From: Beaufortia kweichowensis
Taxonomy: Eukaryota > Chordata > Actinopteri > Cypriniformes > Gastromyzontidae
Assembly (NCBI GenBank): GCA_019155185.1
Contig: CM032797.1
Span: forward strand, 18,004,659-18,068,658
Reading direction: 5' to 3'
DNA: 64,000 bases
Shown here: positions 10,365 through 20,566 of the stretch, piece after piece
Layout: every line of letters begins with the position of its first letter
Numbering within the stretch: position 1 is the stretch's first letter
The notes under the pieces: generated by a model
Seen by the model: the letters and a program-made list of their open reading frames with translations, nothing else
The model's database searches: none
Told to the model about the DNA's origin: nothing
Made by a program: the position numbers and the translations under genes

Positions 10365-10430
10365 TGACTTATGGAGGTGGAGGCAACAAGATTATATTTG
10401 GGAAAGGAACACAGTTAAGAGTTGAAACAA
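10365..10430 (+). CDS. TRAJ: J-alpha segment J24
   Basis: Nonamer AGTTTTTGT 10337-10345, heptamer CATTGTG 10358-10364. Encodes YGGGGNKIIFGKGTQLRVET from the second codon; donor A|GTAAGT. Confidence 0.92.
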
Positions 10431-10577
10431 GTAAGTCCATGATTATAAGTGCTGTTTGTTGGATTTCATTTTGTTCTTTATTATTGAAAAGAAAAAAAAT
10501 CAAACTGACAAATAATCCATTTACTGAAATATTTCATAAAATATAGCATAAGTTGACCTCTTTCCAAATGTTCAGCT

Positions 10578-10631
10578 GGAAGTTGATCAAATATGATCAT
10601 ATTTAGGAAATGCACACAATGAACAGTTAAG
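10578..10631 (+). pseudogene. Vestigial J-alpha segment
   Basis: The stretch around 10593-10630 (ATGATCATATTTAGGAAATG and on to AACAGTTAAGA) aligns to J segments of the FGKGTKLTV type. FGKG is changed to F-R-K-C, a stop TGA follows, and no RSS or donor remains. Not counted in J1-J104. Confidence 0.5.
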
Positions 10632-10796
10632 AATGATCATTATATGTTTAATACTGTTTCCATAAGTAGAGAATTTTGGAGCCAGACCCACTGAACTATA
10701 TTAATGTGTTGTTTTCACACGGATACGTTTTATGATTTTGTGAATTATAGTGCAGTTTGTGGATCTATAGTTTTTGCTGCTCAGTTTCATAATGTG

Positions 10797-10859
10797 TGAC
10801 TACTGGTGGATTCAATAAGATTATTTTCGGTACAGGCTCACAGCTGATTGTCGAAACAA
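10797..10859 (+). CDS. TRAJ: J-alpha segment J25
   Basis: Nonamer AGTTTTTGC 10769-10777, heptamer TAATGTG 10790-10796. Encodes TTGGFNKIIFGTGSQLIVET; donor A|GTAAGT. Confidence 0.92.
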
Positions 10860-11064
10860 GTAAGTTTATTATTACTTACTGGACACCAAATTGTTGGCAT
10901 ATTTGAAGTTTTCCCCTGACTTTATATAATTGTAGAATTCAAGTGTTTCTTTACCTGGATCAAATATAATTAGGCATATATTATATCCAGTATATTTCCA
11001 ATGTTCCAGTGATTGGTTGTCATTAAGAAGACCATGTGTTTTTGTGTAGCTGTGTAACTGTGTG

Positions 11065-11121
11065 TGACTGGAGGTTACAAAGTAATATTTGGTAAAGGCA
11101 CAAAGCTCACCGTAAATTCAG
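11065..11121 (+). CDS. TRAJ: J-alpha segment J26
   Basis: Nonamer TGTTTTTGT 11037-11045, heptamer CTGTGTG 11058-11064. Encodes TGGYKVIFGKGTKLTVNS; donor G|GTAAAA. Confidence 0.92.
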
Positions 11122-11444
11122 GTAAAATTTGATTCCCTCGTTACTCTCTTATTACAGACAAAAAACCTACAAAATCAAAAATTGTAGGTTACTTGTACAT
11201 TATGGTTTGTAAGAAAATCGTTCTATAAAATGTGAAAATGATAAAACTACAAGCTTTGCTGACGTTAATCTTTAAAAGTGATTTAAAAAAACAGAACGTA
11301 TGGCTGTTGTGTTAGATGGTTTTGGTTGTATTGATTGTATTTATTTATATTATTATAACTTGCTATGGATTCAGATCTCTTCAGTAGCGAGATATTAGTG
11401 TTTTTAAAGAATAGAAAGTTATTGTTTTGGTAAACAGCATTGTG

Positions 11445-11507
11445 TGACTCAATCTGGATTGAGGCAGATATATTTTGGCTCTGGAACCAAACTGATAGTT
11501 GAAACAA
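11445..11507 (+). CDS. TRAJ: J-alpha segment J27
   Basis: Nonamer AGTTATTGT 11417-11425, heptamer CATTGTG 11438-11444. Encodes TQSGLRQIYFGSGTKLIVET; donor A|GTAAGT. Confidence 0.92.
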
Positions 11508-11764
11508 GTAAGTGATTTGGAAGTTAGTTATGAGATCTAAAACAACACAATTTTTTAACAATGTAACTATTATCAGTACCAAACATGTCAATGCAGATCT
11601 TACTATTTACCAATTGTCATTTACTGCATGATTTACTAAACATCATTCAATACTCTACTTTGAAATCCATATTTAATAAGTTTTAATTAGCAATGATCCG
11701 TTCAGACTGATTGTTAACGGATGTTTCAGGCCTGCTAGTTTTTGCTTAGTGGTGTTTTATTGTG

Positions 11765-11830
11765 TGACATCTGGAAGTGGACTTTATAAGGTTATCTTTG
11801 GGACAGGCACAAGACTGATAGTTGAAACAA
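11765..11830 (+). CDS. TRAJ: J-alpha segment J28
   Basis: Nonamer AGTTTTTGC 11737-11745, heptamer TATTGTG 11758-11764. Encodes SGSGLYKVIFGTGTRLIVET from the second codon; donor A|GTAAGT. Confidence 0.92.
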
Positions 11831-12091
11831 GTAAGTCAATGATTATCTGAGAAAATAGTTTTGGTTCTTTTTTTACTGCTTTGTGACCCTGTTGAATGTC
11901 AGTATTCTGAAACTTAGATGTTGATACAAACAGTATTAGACACATTTTAATTGATGCTGAAAGCCAATCCAACCTAACGTTATAGGATCATTATAAGTGG
12001 CAAATGTATGGAGTGAAATGTAGATCTTTCTTTTATAATTCCAGTAGTGCAGGTCTATGAGGGAGATACTGTAGGGATGAAGTATAATGTG

Positions 12092-12154
12092 TGACTCAGT
12101 CTGGAAACTGGAGAATTTATTTTGGCTCTGGAACCAAACTGACTGTTGAAAGCA
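12092..12154 (+). CDS. TRAJ: J-alpha segment J29
   Basis: Weak nonamer AGATACTGT 12064-12072, heptamer TAATGTG 12085-12091. Encodes TQSGNWRIYFGSGTKLTVES; donor A|GTAAGT. Confidence 0.88.
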
Positions 12155-12342
12155 GTAAGTGATTTACAGAAATAATTTCCACTAAAATATAAAATTGTGA
12201 ATTTGTAAAACAGTATGTATTACAAAAGTATAAAGTATAAGTTTGATATGAAATGTATAGACAAAACAGATTTAACGTATCTTATTATATCTAATATTTT
12301 ATTATATCTAGTAGTATAAAGTAATAATAGAAGAATAATATT

Positions 12343-12404
12343 GTCTCCTAATATTTGTAAGTCGCTTTGGATAAAAGCATCAGCTAAATGCCTAAATGTA
12401 AATA
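12343..12404 (+). repeat. SINE tail fragment
   Basis: Same tail as at 9826-9900, in the same orientation and with the same truncation point, so the two may come from one local duplication rather than two insertions. Confidence 0.65.
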
Positions 12405-12538
12405 GATGGAGTAGAACAACAGTAAGCATGAAGATATTATCATTGAACATATTTTATCCAGATAGTCTTATATAGTCTTAGTCAATAAGAATGAGACATG
12501 AGTGTTTAAGGGATTTTGCTGTACTGTTTCATACTGTG

Positions 12539-12601
12539 TGAATGCTGGAGGTGGACAAAAGCTGATTTTCGGAACAGGCACAAAGCTAGTAATTCAAACA
12601 A
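12539..12601 (+). CDS. TRAJ: J-alpha segment J30
   Basis: Nonamer GGATTTTGC 12511-12519, heptamer TACTGTG 12532-12538. Encodes NAGGGQKLIFGTGTKLVIQT; donor A|GTAAGA. Confidence 0.92.
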
Positions 12602-12754
12602 GTAAGATTTTTGATGTTTACAATGTTATTTTATTGTTTCTTGGCAGGTATTTCATAAGGTATTTTGGTAAATTTGCTTTAATTCTGTAAAAAAGCTGAC
12701 TTATAAGGACAAACAGTGATGATTAATCTTAACTTAAGGCAGGCTACACAAAAA

Positions 12755-12955
12755 AATGTGCCTCATGATGCCTTAGAAGAATCATTTTTGGCTGTAAGGT
12801 TCCATTAAGAACCTTCAACATACACAACTTTATGATTCACCAAAGGTTCTTTGTAGTGGAAAAGGATCTTTAGACTATAAAAATGTATTTGACAGGTTGT
12901 TCTATGGCATTGCTGTGAATAACCTTTTGAAGCACATTTATTTTTTAGGAGTATA
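12755..12955. repeat. Dispersed repeat, GGTTCTT family
   Basis: Contains GGTTCCATTAAGAACCTTCA, GGTTCTTTGTAGTG and TTCTATGGCATTGCTGTGAA, all shared with 42118-42325 and in part with 54050-54121. Its right end (TTTTTTAGGAGTATA) runs directly into the nonamer of J31. Confidence 0.6.
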
Positions 12956-12984
12956 TAGTTTTTGCTCTGTGGTCATATACTGTG

Positions 12985-13050
12985 TGACAACTGGAGTTAA
13001 CGTCAATAAAATATTCTTTGGGACGGGCACAAAATTGACAATCGAAACAA
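12985..13050 (+). CDS. TRAJ: J-alpha segment J31
   Basis: Nonamer AGTTTTTGC 12957-12965, heptamer TACTGTG 12978-12984. Encodes TGVNVNKIFFGTGTKLTIET from the second codon; donor A|GTAAGA. The RSS directly abuts a dispersed repeat. Confidence 0.92.
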
Positions 13051-13280
13051 GTAAGAAATCAAATATCTCTTTACATTTCTTATTTATGTCAAACTATAAA
13101 TGGTATTTGATTCTGAAGCCAAAGAATAAGAATAAAGATACATACCGACTTCGATTTGTGACATGTACAAAACATAATAAGTAGTAATTAGTAATAAACT
13201 CTCGCATTTTCAAGTTATCATTTGGCTAGATGATAAACAAGGACATAGGAGATGTTTTTGTGCAGCTCTTTAGCTGTGTG

Positions 13281-13343
13281 TGACTAATACTGGAGGCTAT
13301 AAAATAGTATTTGGGACTGGAACAAAGCTTACAGTCCATTCAG
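13281..13343 (+). CDS. TRAJ: J-alpha segment J32
   Basis: Nonamer TGTTTTTGT 13253-13261, heptamer CTGTGTG 13274-13280. Encodes TNTGGYKIVFGTGTKLTVHS; donor G|GTATGG. Confidence 0.9.
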
Positions 13344-13767
13344 GTATGGAAAACTGGGCTTTCTCTGATTTTCTTCTTTATCTTCTTATATCGTTTTAAA
13401 TATGTTTATTTTACAAAATATTTTTTCAACATAAAACAATGGGAAACTATTTATTTCATTAATATCTTATTATAGTTATTAAATTTCTAATATCATTTTA
13501 TTAAACGTATTTTATTTAAAATATAAGCAACAACAATAACAACACAAAAAAGAAAAGTAAATCAAATTTAAATGCAAAAATTACTAAACAAACAAAATGT
13601 CTAAAAATTAAACAATGAAAAATACTCAAACAAACTAAAATATTAATTACATAAACTAAATACTAGATAAAATACTAAATCCATCATTTTTAACTCAATA
13701 AAAATAGTAAAAAGAAACTAGGGAAGGAGTCTTGCGGGGTGAAAATGTTATGAAGTTTAGCACTGTG

Positions 13768-13833
13768 TGGATGCTGGTACTGGATTTGGAAAGCTAATCT
13801 TTGGATCTGGCACAAATGTACAAGTTTACTCTA
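13768..13833 (+). CDS. TRAJ: J-alpha segment J33
   Basis: Canonical heptamer CACTGTG 13761-13767 but a poor nonamer TGAAAATGT 13740-13748. Encodes AGTGFGKLIFGSGTNVQVYS from the second codon; donor A|GTAAGT. J35 has the same GAAAATGT nonamer and J36 a similar tail. Confidence 0.82.
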
Positions 13834-13985
13834 GTAAGTGTCCATAGTCCTACTCCAGATTCAATGTAAATGTTTTGTGCATCTGAATGGAAAATGTGGT
13901 TAGATAAAGTCAATATGCATTACTAGAATTTATGACAGTAATAATTGTTGTGCGTTGAGTTTTTGTTGTGTCATGAGCTAATGTG

Positions 13986-14048
13986 TGACTACATCAGGTG
14001 CATATAAGCTTATTTTTGGGAAAGGCACAAAGTTGGAAATAGAAACAA
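13986..14048 (+). CDS. TRAJ: J-alpha segment J34
   Basis: Nonamer AGTTTTTGT 13958-13966, heptamer TAATGTG 13979-13985. Encodes TTSGAYKLIFGKGTKLEIET; donor A|GTAAGT. Confidence 0.92.
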
Positions 14049-14211
14049 GTAAGTTTCGTCCACTGTTTTCTTACATTGCACTTTATTTTAAACACAGTCT
14101 CTAGTCTTTTTAAAAGCTTAGTTTAGTTCATCAGAGAGTACTGCTCTCTATTTTCCATTATGTTTGGAGAATTCGGTAGCAGCAGAAAATGTTATGACGT
14201 TAAACAATGTG

Positions 14212-14274
14212 TGTCTAATAGCTTTGGAGGGAAAGTTATTTTTGGCCAAGGTACAAATCTGCTTGTTCATACAA
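14212..14274 (+). CDS. TRAJ: J-alpha segment J35
   Basis: Poor nonamer AGAAAATGT 14184-14192, heptamer CAATGTG 14205-14211. Encodes SNSFGGKVIFGQGTNLLVHT; donor A|GTAAGT. Confidence 0.82.
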
Positions 14275-14723
14275 GTAAGTGATTTTATTTTTTGAAGTTG
14301 TGTAACAATATAATATTCAGATAATATAAATAATAATATCTGTTGATATATTAAACACCCTGTAAAACCTATTTTCAGAGTTCTCAGATACTAGACTGAC
14401 AAAAAACACTTTGTTTGCAACTCAATTTTGCAAACAAAATTTTTTCATTTCGTCATTTTTAGTTGTATCGTATCGTTTTTATATTTTATTGATTTTTCAT
14501 GATACACCGATTTTTGACACTGTTTACAGTAAACTAAATTACAGTCTACGAACACTTTAAATTCGTCACACTGTATAATAATGCAATAATTTATAGTGTT
14601 TTTAAATTAAAGCATGATAGAGGGTAGAAGAGTAAGTTTAGGTGTCAAAAGATTGCAAAATGTACATATATTAGGCTAAATAGACTTGTGTAGAGGGTTA
14701 AAGGTATCAGCTTTATCAATGTG

Positions 14724-14789
14724 TGAATTCTGGCAGTGCATATGGAAAGCTGGTCTTTGGGACTGGAACAAAATTAGAAGTTTACACCA
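14724..14789 (+). CDS. TRAJ: J-alpha segment J36
   Basis: Poor nonamer GGTTAAAGG 14696-14704, heptamer CAATGTG 14717-14723. Encodes SGSAYGKLVFGTGTKLEVYT from the second codon; donor A|GTGAGT. Confidence 0.82.
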
Positions 14790-15045
14790 GTGAGTATCTA
14801 AAGCGTTACTCATCTCCTTATATTGCGGATAAACTTTCAGTCCTTCGTTTTCTGCCAAAAGTATTGTTGTTACACAGTACACATCCATTGTGTTATAGTA
14901 TTTAAATCTCTTAACATCAGCTAATGTTATATGAAGCAAATTCATTTTTCAAACTGGAAATGCAAATTCCCAGTTGCCAGTATCAGTGTCTTTATGAGCA
15001 TTTTATGTCATGTGAAGAGTAATTGCTAAAAGGAAATGTAGTGTG

Positions 15046-15108
15046 TGACTGGAACTGGCAACTGGAAAATCTATTTTGGCTCAGGAACCAAACTTACTGT
15101 TGAAACAA
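15046..15108 (+). CDS. TRAJ: J-alpha segment J37
   Basis: Nonamer AGTAATTGC 15018-15026, heptamer TAGTGTG 15039-15045. Encodes TGTGNWKIYFGSGTKLTVET; donor A|GTAGGT. Confidence 0.9.
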
Positions 15109-15403
15109 GTAGGTGAATAATGTAAAAATCAGTATTAGGACTGCAAAATATATGTATAATGAAACTATCAAAATATTGCAAATATGCATATCGTGATGAG
15201 TTGCATTAACCAAATTATTTTATTCCTTCAAAAAGTTAAAACTCTTTGTTGTAACTCTCAGTGAATGAGTGCATGTACGTGATCTGTGAAGATGATCAAC
15301 GATTCATAATTTTTTTTTAAAACATTGTATATTGGTTACATAATTTTTAGTTTTTAAATTAACCTAACAAAATTTTACAAACCTAAAACATTATTGTTTT
15401 GGA

Positions 15404-15424
15404 TATATATATATATATATATAT
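15404..15424. repeat. (AT)n microsatellite
   Basis: A short run of alternating TA dinucleotides between J37 and J38. Confidence 0.9.
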
Positions 15425-15627
15425 GACGTTATGTAGAAAGTTTTCACATTTTTCTTCAACATAGTTGAAGACGAGTACAACTCGATATAAACAGTATAAA
15501 ATTCCCTCAAAATTATGCTTTTATGATAGGCAAGAAAAGTACTCTCTGTAGTCTATAATTACACATTTCTATAGATGAATGTTAGTTCAGGATGCGGGGA
15601 GTAATTGCAGTTGGAAAATGGAGTGTG

Positions 15628-15684
15628 TGTCTAGAAACGACAAAATCTATTTTGGCTCTGGAACTAAACTTAATGTTGTTACAA
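15628..15684 (+). CDS. TRAJ: J-alpha segment J38
   Basis: Nonamer AGTAATTGC 15600-15608 (same as J37), heptamer GAGTGTG 15621-15627. Encodes SRNDKIYFGSGTKLNVVT; donor A|GTAAGT. A likely duplicate of J37. Confidence 0.9.
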
Positions 15685-15902
15685 GTAAGTAAAATTAAAC
15701 TACGTTCTAAAATTATATTCAAGATGGTGTTTTTAATGATACAGCAATAAAGAAATTTTTTAATTTTATTAGAAATGCAAATATTTTGTTAAGCAGTGAT
15801 CTATGTGTTAGTTATTAACTATGTGACATTTGCGTGGAGCTTTAAAGTCTGTGTAGCTGTTTGTCAGATATAGTAGATTTTGTTGTGCGGTCTAATACTG
15901 TG

Positions 15903-15968
15903 TGACTTTCGGAAGTGGAGTAAACAAAATTATCTTTGGGACAGGCACAAAGTTAATCATTGAAACAA
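15903..15968 (+). CDS. TRAJ: J-alpha segment J39
   Basis: Nonamer AGATTTTGT 15875-15883, heptamer TACTGTG 15896-15902. Encodes FGSGVNKIIFGTGTKLIIET from the second codon; donor A|GTAAGT. Confidence 0.92.
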
Positions 15969-16418
15969 GTAAGTTCATTTTAATTTATGTTGTGTATGGT
16001 ACAAAACAAAACCTTTTGGAAATGAAACAGAAATGAAACCATATTCCTTATTACTGTTTAAACTACATGAACCCAAATCCCTGCCATAATAAACAATAGA
16101 AACCATTACATATATTCTAATGGATTCAGTGGTTATAATGGAAATTTTACTTGCAAATTTAAAAGTTGGTCACTGCTGGTAATGTGTTGGCTTCTATTAG
16201 TAGCATCTTATCTAAAGCAAAAAGCAACAAAAACGTTCAATCCTAATTAAATATAGAACAAACTTAGTACATATACGAACTTTGTAATGGTTTTAAGAGT
16301 AAACAGCTGATGGTTCATAATGATATTTGTAAAAGATGGTTACGATTAAGGTTTTTATCTGGTACGATGTTTAGGAAGTTGTTTATTAGTAGTTTTAGTG
16401 TTGCCGTTAAACTCTGTG

Positions 16419-16481
16419 TGACTGATGCTGGAGGATGGAAAGTGATATTTGGAAAAGGAACAAAGCTTACCGTCAACCCAG
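16419..16481 (+). CDS. TRAJ: J-alpha segment J40
   Basis: Nonamer AGTTTTAGT 16391-16399, heptamer CTCTGTG 16412-16418. Encodes TDAGGWKVIFGKGTKLTVNP; donor G|GTAAAG. Confidence 0.92.
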
Positions 16482-16716
16482 GTAAAGCTTAGCTTTCGTA
16501 TACCAATATTTGTAAAAATGTTTATGTTAATATTGATTGATAGCAGCCAAAGATTTCAGTATTCCAACACCAAACGACATTTAAAAACATTTACTAAATG
16601 AAACTATTATAATACAGTTTTATTTTGTTTGCTAAACCTGAGATGGAAACCATTCCCCAGACAGTACGCTTTTGAAATAATCACAAGGGATAATTGATAT
16701 GGTGTCTAGCACTGTG

Positions 16717-16773
16717 TGACATATTCTGATAAGATAATCTTTGGTCAAGGAACAAGAGTGTTCATAAATCCAA
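16717..16773 (+). CDS. TRAJ: J-alpha segment J41
   Basis: Nonamer GATAATTGA 16689-16697, canonical heptamer CACTGTG 16710-16716. Encodes TYSDKIIFGQGTRVFINP; donor A|GTAAGT. Confidence 0.9.
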
Positions 16774-17135
16774 GTAAGTAGAAATGAAACAATCTGAACT
16801 ATTGAATGAAGCGTACATGAGTATCTGTGTCGGCTTTTCTATTGCTTTTCAAACTAAAGACAGGTTACTGGTTTCATACCACCATGTGTTTCACAGAAAG
16901 TTTTTAATATTGAATAGTTAGTACGTTCATAGTTTTTTCCCAGTTTGATGGCCGAATACGAATTTGGAGTTTTTGTAAATCAGAATTAAGACCAAAATTG
17001 ACTGTTAGCGTATAACACGTGCAGTCTGCTAAATTAGATTGTGATCAGCAGATTAACCTGTAAATTTAATATCTGGAACATCTTATCCTGATGAGTCTTA
17101 CTTAAGAAGTATTCGTTGTGAGTAGTGTCATTGTG

Positions 17136-17195
17136 TGAAATCTGGATATGAGAAGATTATCTTTGGAACAGGAACAAAGTTGATCGTTGAGATGC
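17136..17195 (+). CDS. TRAJ: J-alpha segment J42
   Basis: Nonamer AGTATTCGT 17108-17116, heptamer CATTGTG 17129-17135. Encodes KSGYEKIIFGTGTKLIVEM; donor C|GTAAGT. Confidence 0.9.
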
Positions 17196-17304
17196 GTAAG
17201 TGAACAGACATGCTGAAACATTTGATTTTAAAGCTTTTAGTAAGATCAATATTGGTTTTGATCTGTAAAAAAAATATTACTAGTGCAACATAAATCGTTG
17301 TGAA

Positions 17305-17455
17305 TCCTTCCTGTAGCTTAGTGGTTAAAGCATGATGCTGCAACACTAAAGTCATGGGCTCGATCCCGGGGATTGAACCCATATACTGAAAAAATGTGTA
17401 GTGTAATGTAAATCGCTTTGGATTAAAGCATCTGCCAAATGTGTAAATGTAAATC
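17305..17455 (+). mobile_element. tRNA-derived SINE
   Basis: Head with RNA polymerase III boxes: A box TAGCTTAGTGG (17314-17324) and B box GGCTCGATCCC (17357-17367). The tail has AATCGCTTTGGATTAAAGCA and a TAAATGTAAAT end, like cyprinid SINE tails. It lies between J42 and J43 in the plus direction. Confidence 0.75.
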
Positions 17456-17507
17456 GTTATCAATGCTTGTGAATCTGCTGGGTTATAAATTAAACCATGC
17501 CTGTTTG

Positions 17508-17607
17508 TTGTAGCCCAAAATACTAGGTTGTTTCAATCTGTTGTTGGGTAAAATGCATCATTGGGTTTGTCCATATATTTCCCAAAAATAGGTTGAAACA
17601 ACCCAAC
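17508..17607. repeat. AACCCAGCA-family element, degraded
   Basis: Words GTTGGGTAAAATGCATCATT, GGGTTTGTCCATA and GAAACAACCCAACA match the inverted-repeat family at 8154. Its right end is about 6 bp from the nonamer of J43. Confidence 0.6.
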
Positions 17608-17640
17608 AGTGTAGTTTTTGTAAAGCTATATAACTATGTG

Positions 17641-17700
17641 TGACTAATACAGCAGGACGCCTGGTATTTGGAGAAGGAACGAAACTTACTGTTAATTCAG
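17641..17700 (+). CDS. TRAJ: J-alpha segment J43
   Basis: Nonamer AGTTTTTGT 17613-17621, heptamer CTATGTG 17634-17640. Encodes TNTAGRLVFGEGTKLTVNS; donor G|GTACAG. The RSS abuts a transposon remnant. Confidence 0.9.
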
Positions 17701-17960
17701 GTACAGCTTATTTCTGCTTATTATTTTTAATGAAATATTTAGTGTATGTAATACTTGTAGGATGTAAATAAATAGGTTCTATAGGTAACTAAATAGTTAA
17801 CTACGATCATATATGACATAGCATAGTATTACAAATGTAAAATATTTAAGCTTTTAGTCATTTCTTGTTATTATTTATTAAAGTTATATATTAAGTTATT
17901 AAATAATATTCCAGCCATCTTGAACCTAGGCAGGTTTCTGTGATGTAGTTTGTTGTTGTG

Positions 17961-18023
17961 TGAATACTGGGGGATATGGCAAGATTATCTTTGGAACAGG
18001 AACAAAACTAACAGTCGAGTCAA
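17961..18023 (+). CDS. TRAJ: J-alpha segment J44
   Basis: Nonamer GGTTTCTGT 17933-17941, heptamer TGTTGTG 17954-17960. Encodes NTGGYGKIIFGTGTKLTVES; donor A|GTAAGT. Confidence 0.92.
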
Positions 18024-18169
18024 GTAAGTTTAATTGCTTGCTGATGAGTTACCATTGATCATTTGTATTTTTAGGGAAATAATTGTTAGAGGAAAGATGA
18101 TGTACAACAGAACCAGATGATTAATCTTTAGACTTTATATTCTAAAACCATTACTCGAATGTTTTAGGT

Positions 18170-18263
18170 TTTAGGTAACAACAACCCAGCATAGGTTAAT
18201 TTATTACCCAACAGTTTGTTTTGTCTATATTTTACCCAGCTGTGGGTAAACAATCCCACATTT
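18170..18263. repeat. AACCCAGCA-family element, degraded
   Basis: AACAACCCAGCATAGGTTAA, ACCCAACAGTTTG and TTTACCCAGCTGTGGGTAAA place it with the repeat at 8154. It lies between J44 and J45. Confidence 0.55.
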
Positions 18264-18379
18264 TTGGAGAATTAAATCAGTCTTTAATTAGGGTTTGCGA
18301 TCAGGAACGGGGTACATATTACATATTTAATTTCATAGAAGATTCTCTTGAGATTTTTGTACTGTCGCTTCATGCTGTG

Positions 18380-18439
18380 TGAATACAGGATTACAGAAGC
18401 TCATTTTTGGAAAAGGCACACAATTACTAATTGAGACAA
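18380..18439 (+). CDS. TRAJ: J-alpha segment J45
   Basis: Nonamer GATTTTTGT 18352-18360, heptamer TGCTGTG 18373-18379. Encodes NTGLQKLIFGKGTQLLIET; donor A|GTAAGT. Confidence 0.92.
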
Positions 18440-18778
18440 GTAAGTCTACTTAAAAGTATCTGTTACTTGATTTTAGCCATTGAAATATTAGTTTGGTAGT
18501 GCTATGCTGTATGATATTCTTAAGATTTGCACTGAGCTTTACTGCTATAGTAATGTAGCTATACATCAATATAGTTTAGACCAATATGCATAGTATCTAT
18601 ATGGTATATCCATATATGTAAAATACTATCATGTAACACTGTTTCTTGAACGTTTAGCATTTACTTAAATTAATGCTCGTATTATTTTGTTTATTCTTAG
18701 ATGCTTATATGTTTATGTATTAGTAAATATCTTAGTAATACAGCAGTCTTAGTAATTGCTGAGGTTTTAGCTACTGTG

Positions 18779-18838
18779 TGACTTTATCAGGAAACAAAAT
18801 ATTGTTTGCAACTGGAACACTGTTGACTGTTCTTTCAG
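18779..18838 (+). CDS. TRAJ: J-alpha segment J46
   Basis: Nonamer AGTAATTGC 18751-18759, heptamer TACTGTG 18772-18778. Encodes TLSGNKILFATGTLLTVLS: FATG for FGTG and Leu for the usual Lys; donor G|GTAAGT. Confidence 0.88.
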
Positions 18839-19078
18839 GTAAGTGCATACAAAAATCGCTTTGTTTATCAAACACTTTAACAGACTTTAAGTCATGAGTC
18901 AAGAGATTCTGACCCACTAGAAATTTTATTTTTCATTATATTTTCAAACTAATCTTTGCCAGTTGTGATTTTCGATGTACTAGGATACATTTAAAACATA
19001 CATTAAGACAATCCCTTTCCCTTATTAAACTGCCTTTAAAACTAAACATTGGATATTGCCAAGGTACGCACTAATGTG

Positions 19079-19135
19079 TGACACTTGGGAACAAACTAAT
19101 ATTCGGTCAGGGTACAAAGCTGACTGTTGATTACA
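19079..19135 (+). CDS. TRAJ: J-alpha segment J47
   Basis: Nonamer GGATATTGC 19051-19059, heptamer TAATGTG 19072-19078. Encodes TLGNKLIFGQGTKLTVDY; donor A|GTAAGT. Confidence 0.9.
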
Positions 19136-19321
19136 GTAAGTATTAAAATCATGCTGTTGTTTTCTTAATTTAGCATTGTCTGTATTTTAAATAGTTTGCA
19201 GCATTGTTATCTCAAGCCATATATAAATTAAACATTAAACAAAGATGTAAAAAATACCAAATGTGCTCAAATCTTTGTAAAACAAAGAAAACATGTTTTT
19301 GTTGTGAGCTCATTTAGTGTG

Positions 19322-19381
19322 TGAATGATGGGACTTGGAAGATTCATTTTGGAAAAGGGACAACATTATATGTACAGTCAA
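19322..19381 (+). CDS. TRAJ: J-alpha segment J48
   Basis: Nonamer TGTTTTTGT 19294-19302, heptamer TAGTGTG 19315-19321. Encodes NDGTWKIHFGKGTTLYVQS; donor A|GTAAGA. J48-J49 and J50-J51 are a tandem duplicated pair. Confidence 0.92.
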
Positions 19382-19649
19382 GTAAGAAAACTCTTTAAAT
19401 ATAAACATTTAACAACAACAATTTATTTTACAATCTAAAATGTAACCCTCAAGACCTAATCATTTTAATAATAAAGAAAAACAATATAGTAGTTTTATAC
19501 GACTTAAAGATAAGATCAAATTAATTGTCAAGGCTTAGTAAAAAAAAAATCCACCTCAGAGTTATTAGTGTTTTACACAAATGTCAAATGTATGGTAGTC
19601 CCAGTCGCTCAAAGCTGCTGTAGTTTTTGTTTTGATTGTTGCTGTTGTG

Positions 19650-19708
19650 TGGATGCTGGTGGGAGAAAGATCATTTTGGTCAAGGCACAACTTTAAAAGT
19701 TGAATCAA
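19650..19708 (+). CDS. TRAJ: J-alpha segment J49, 1-nt deletion
   Basis: Nonamer AGTTTTTGT 19622-19630, heptamer TGTTGTG 19643-19649. Compared with its copy J51, one T is missing before FGQG. The FGQGTTLKVES frame stays open to the RSS but upstream reads GCWWEKDH instead of DAGGRKII. Because junction trimming sets the frame, it may still be usable. Confidence 0.8.
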
Positions 19709-19957
19709 GTAAGACCCTTTAAAATTGTATTCTATTTAAATTGAGCAAAAAATCATTTTAAAACTTTAAGTTTATGCAGTTATTCCCTCAAAATACTGTT
19801 TATAATAAACCAAACAAGAGCAATATTGACATTCATAAAAAATATAATATTATAAAATAACAATTTATCCAGAAAAAAAATCATTAAAACTTAATGAACA
19901 AGACTTTTATTGAACATAACATGAAAGCAAATTTTTGTTGTGAGCTCATTTAGTGTG

Positions 19958-20017
19958 TGAATGATGGGACTCGCAAGATTCATTTTGGAAAAGGGACAAC
20001 ATTATATGTACAGTCAA
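19958..20017 (+). CDS. TRAJ: J-alpha segment J50
   Basis: Nonamer AATTTTTGT 19930-19938, heptamer TAGTGTG 19951-19957. Encodes NDGTRKIHFGKGTTLYVQS, one residue from J48; donor A|GTAAGA. Confidence 0.92.
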
Positions 20018-20198
20018 GTAAGAAACCTTTTAAATAAGTTTAGAAAACAATAATTCATTTCACAATCTAAATTACAACCCTTAAAACCTTAAAATGAATC
20101 AATACTTAAATTAAAGTTAATTATTATATTTAAAGATATGTTATATGTTGTAGTTGTTTAAAGCTGCTCTAGTTTTTGTTTTGATTGTTGCTGTTGTG

Positions 20199-20258
20199 TG
20201 AATGATGGTGGGAGAAAGATCATTTTTGGTCAAGGAACAATTTTAAAAGTTGAATCAA
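20199..20258 (+). CDS. TRAJ: J-alpha segment J51
   Basis: Nonamer AGTTTTTGT 20171-20179, heptamer TGTTGTG 20192-20198. Encodes NDGGRKIIFGQGTILKVES; donor A|GTAAGA. Intact copy of J49. Confidence 0.92.
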
Positions 20259-20566
20259 GTAAGAGTCTTTAAATTCATATTCTATATACATCTAGCTATA
20301 CTAAGATGTAACTGCTTAGTAGACATAAAGTCAATTCATATTCTACTGTACACTGTCAATACTAAGATGCAACTGAGATGTAACTAATATTAATGAGAAA
20401 TATTAATATTACTGTAGTATTTCAAACCTTAAAACCTGAAGAAAATGTTTAATAAATGATAAAAAGCATTTTCAATAGAAACGGATATAATGATAATGTC
20501 ATTTATTTATTAATAAGTATTTCACTGACAAGAAAATAAGTTTTTGCTAGGTGTTTAGTTAATGTG

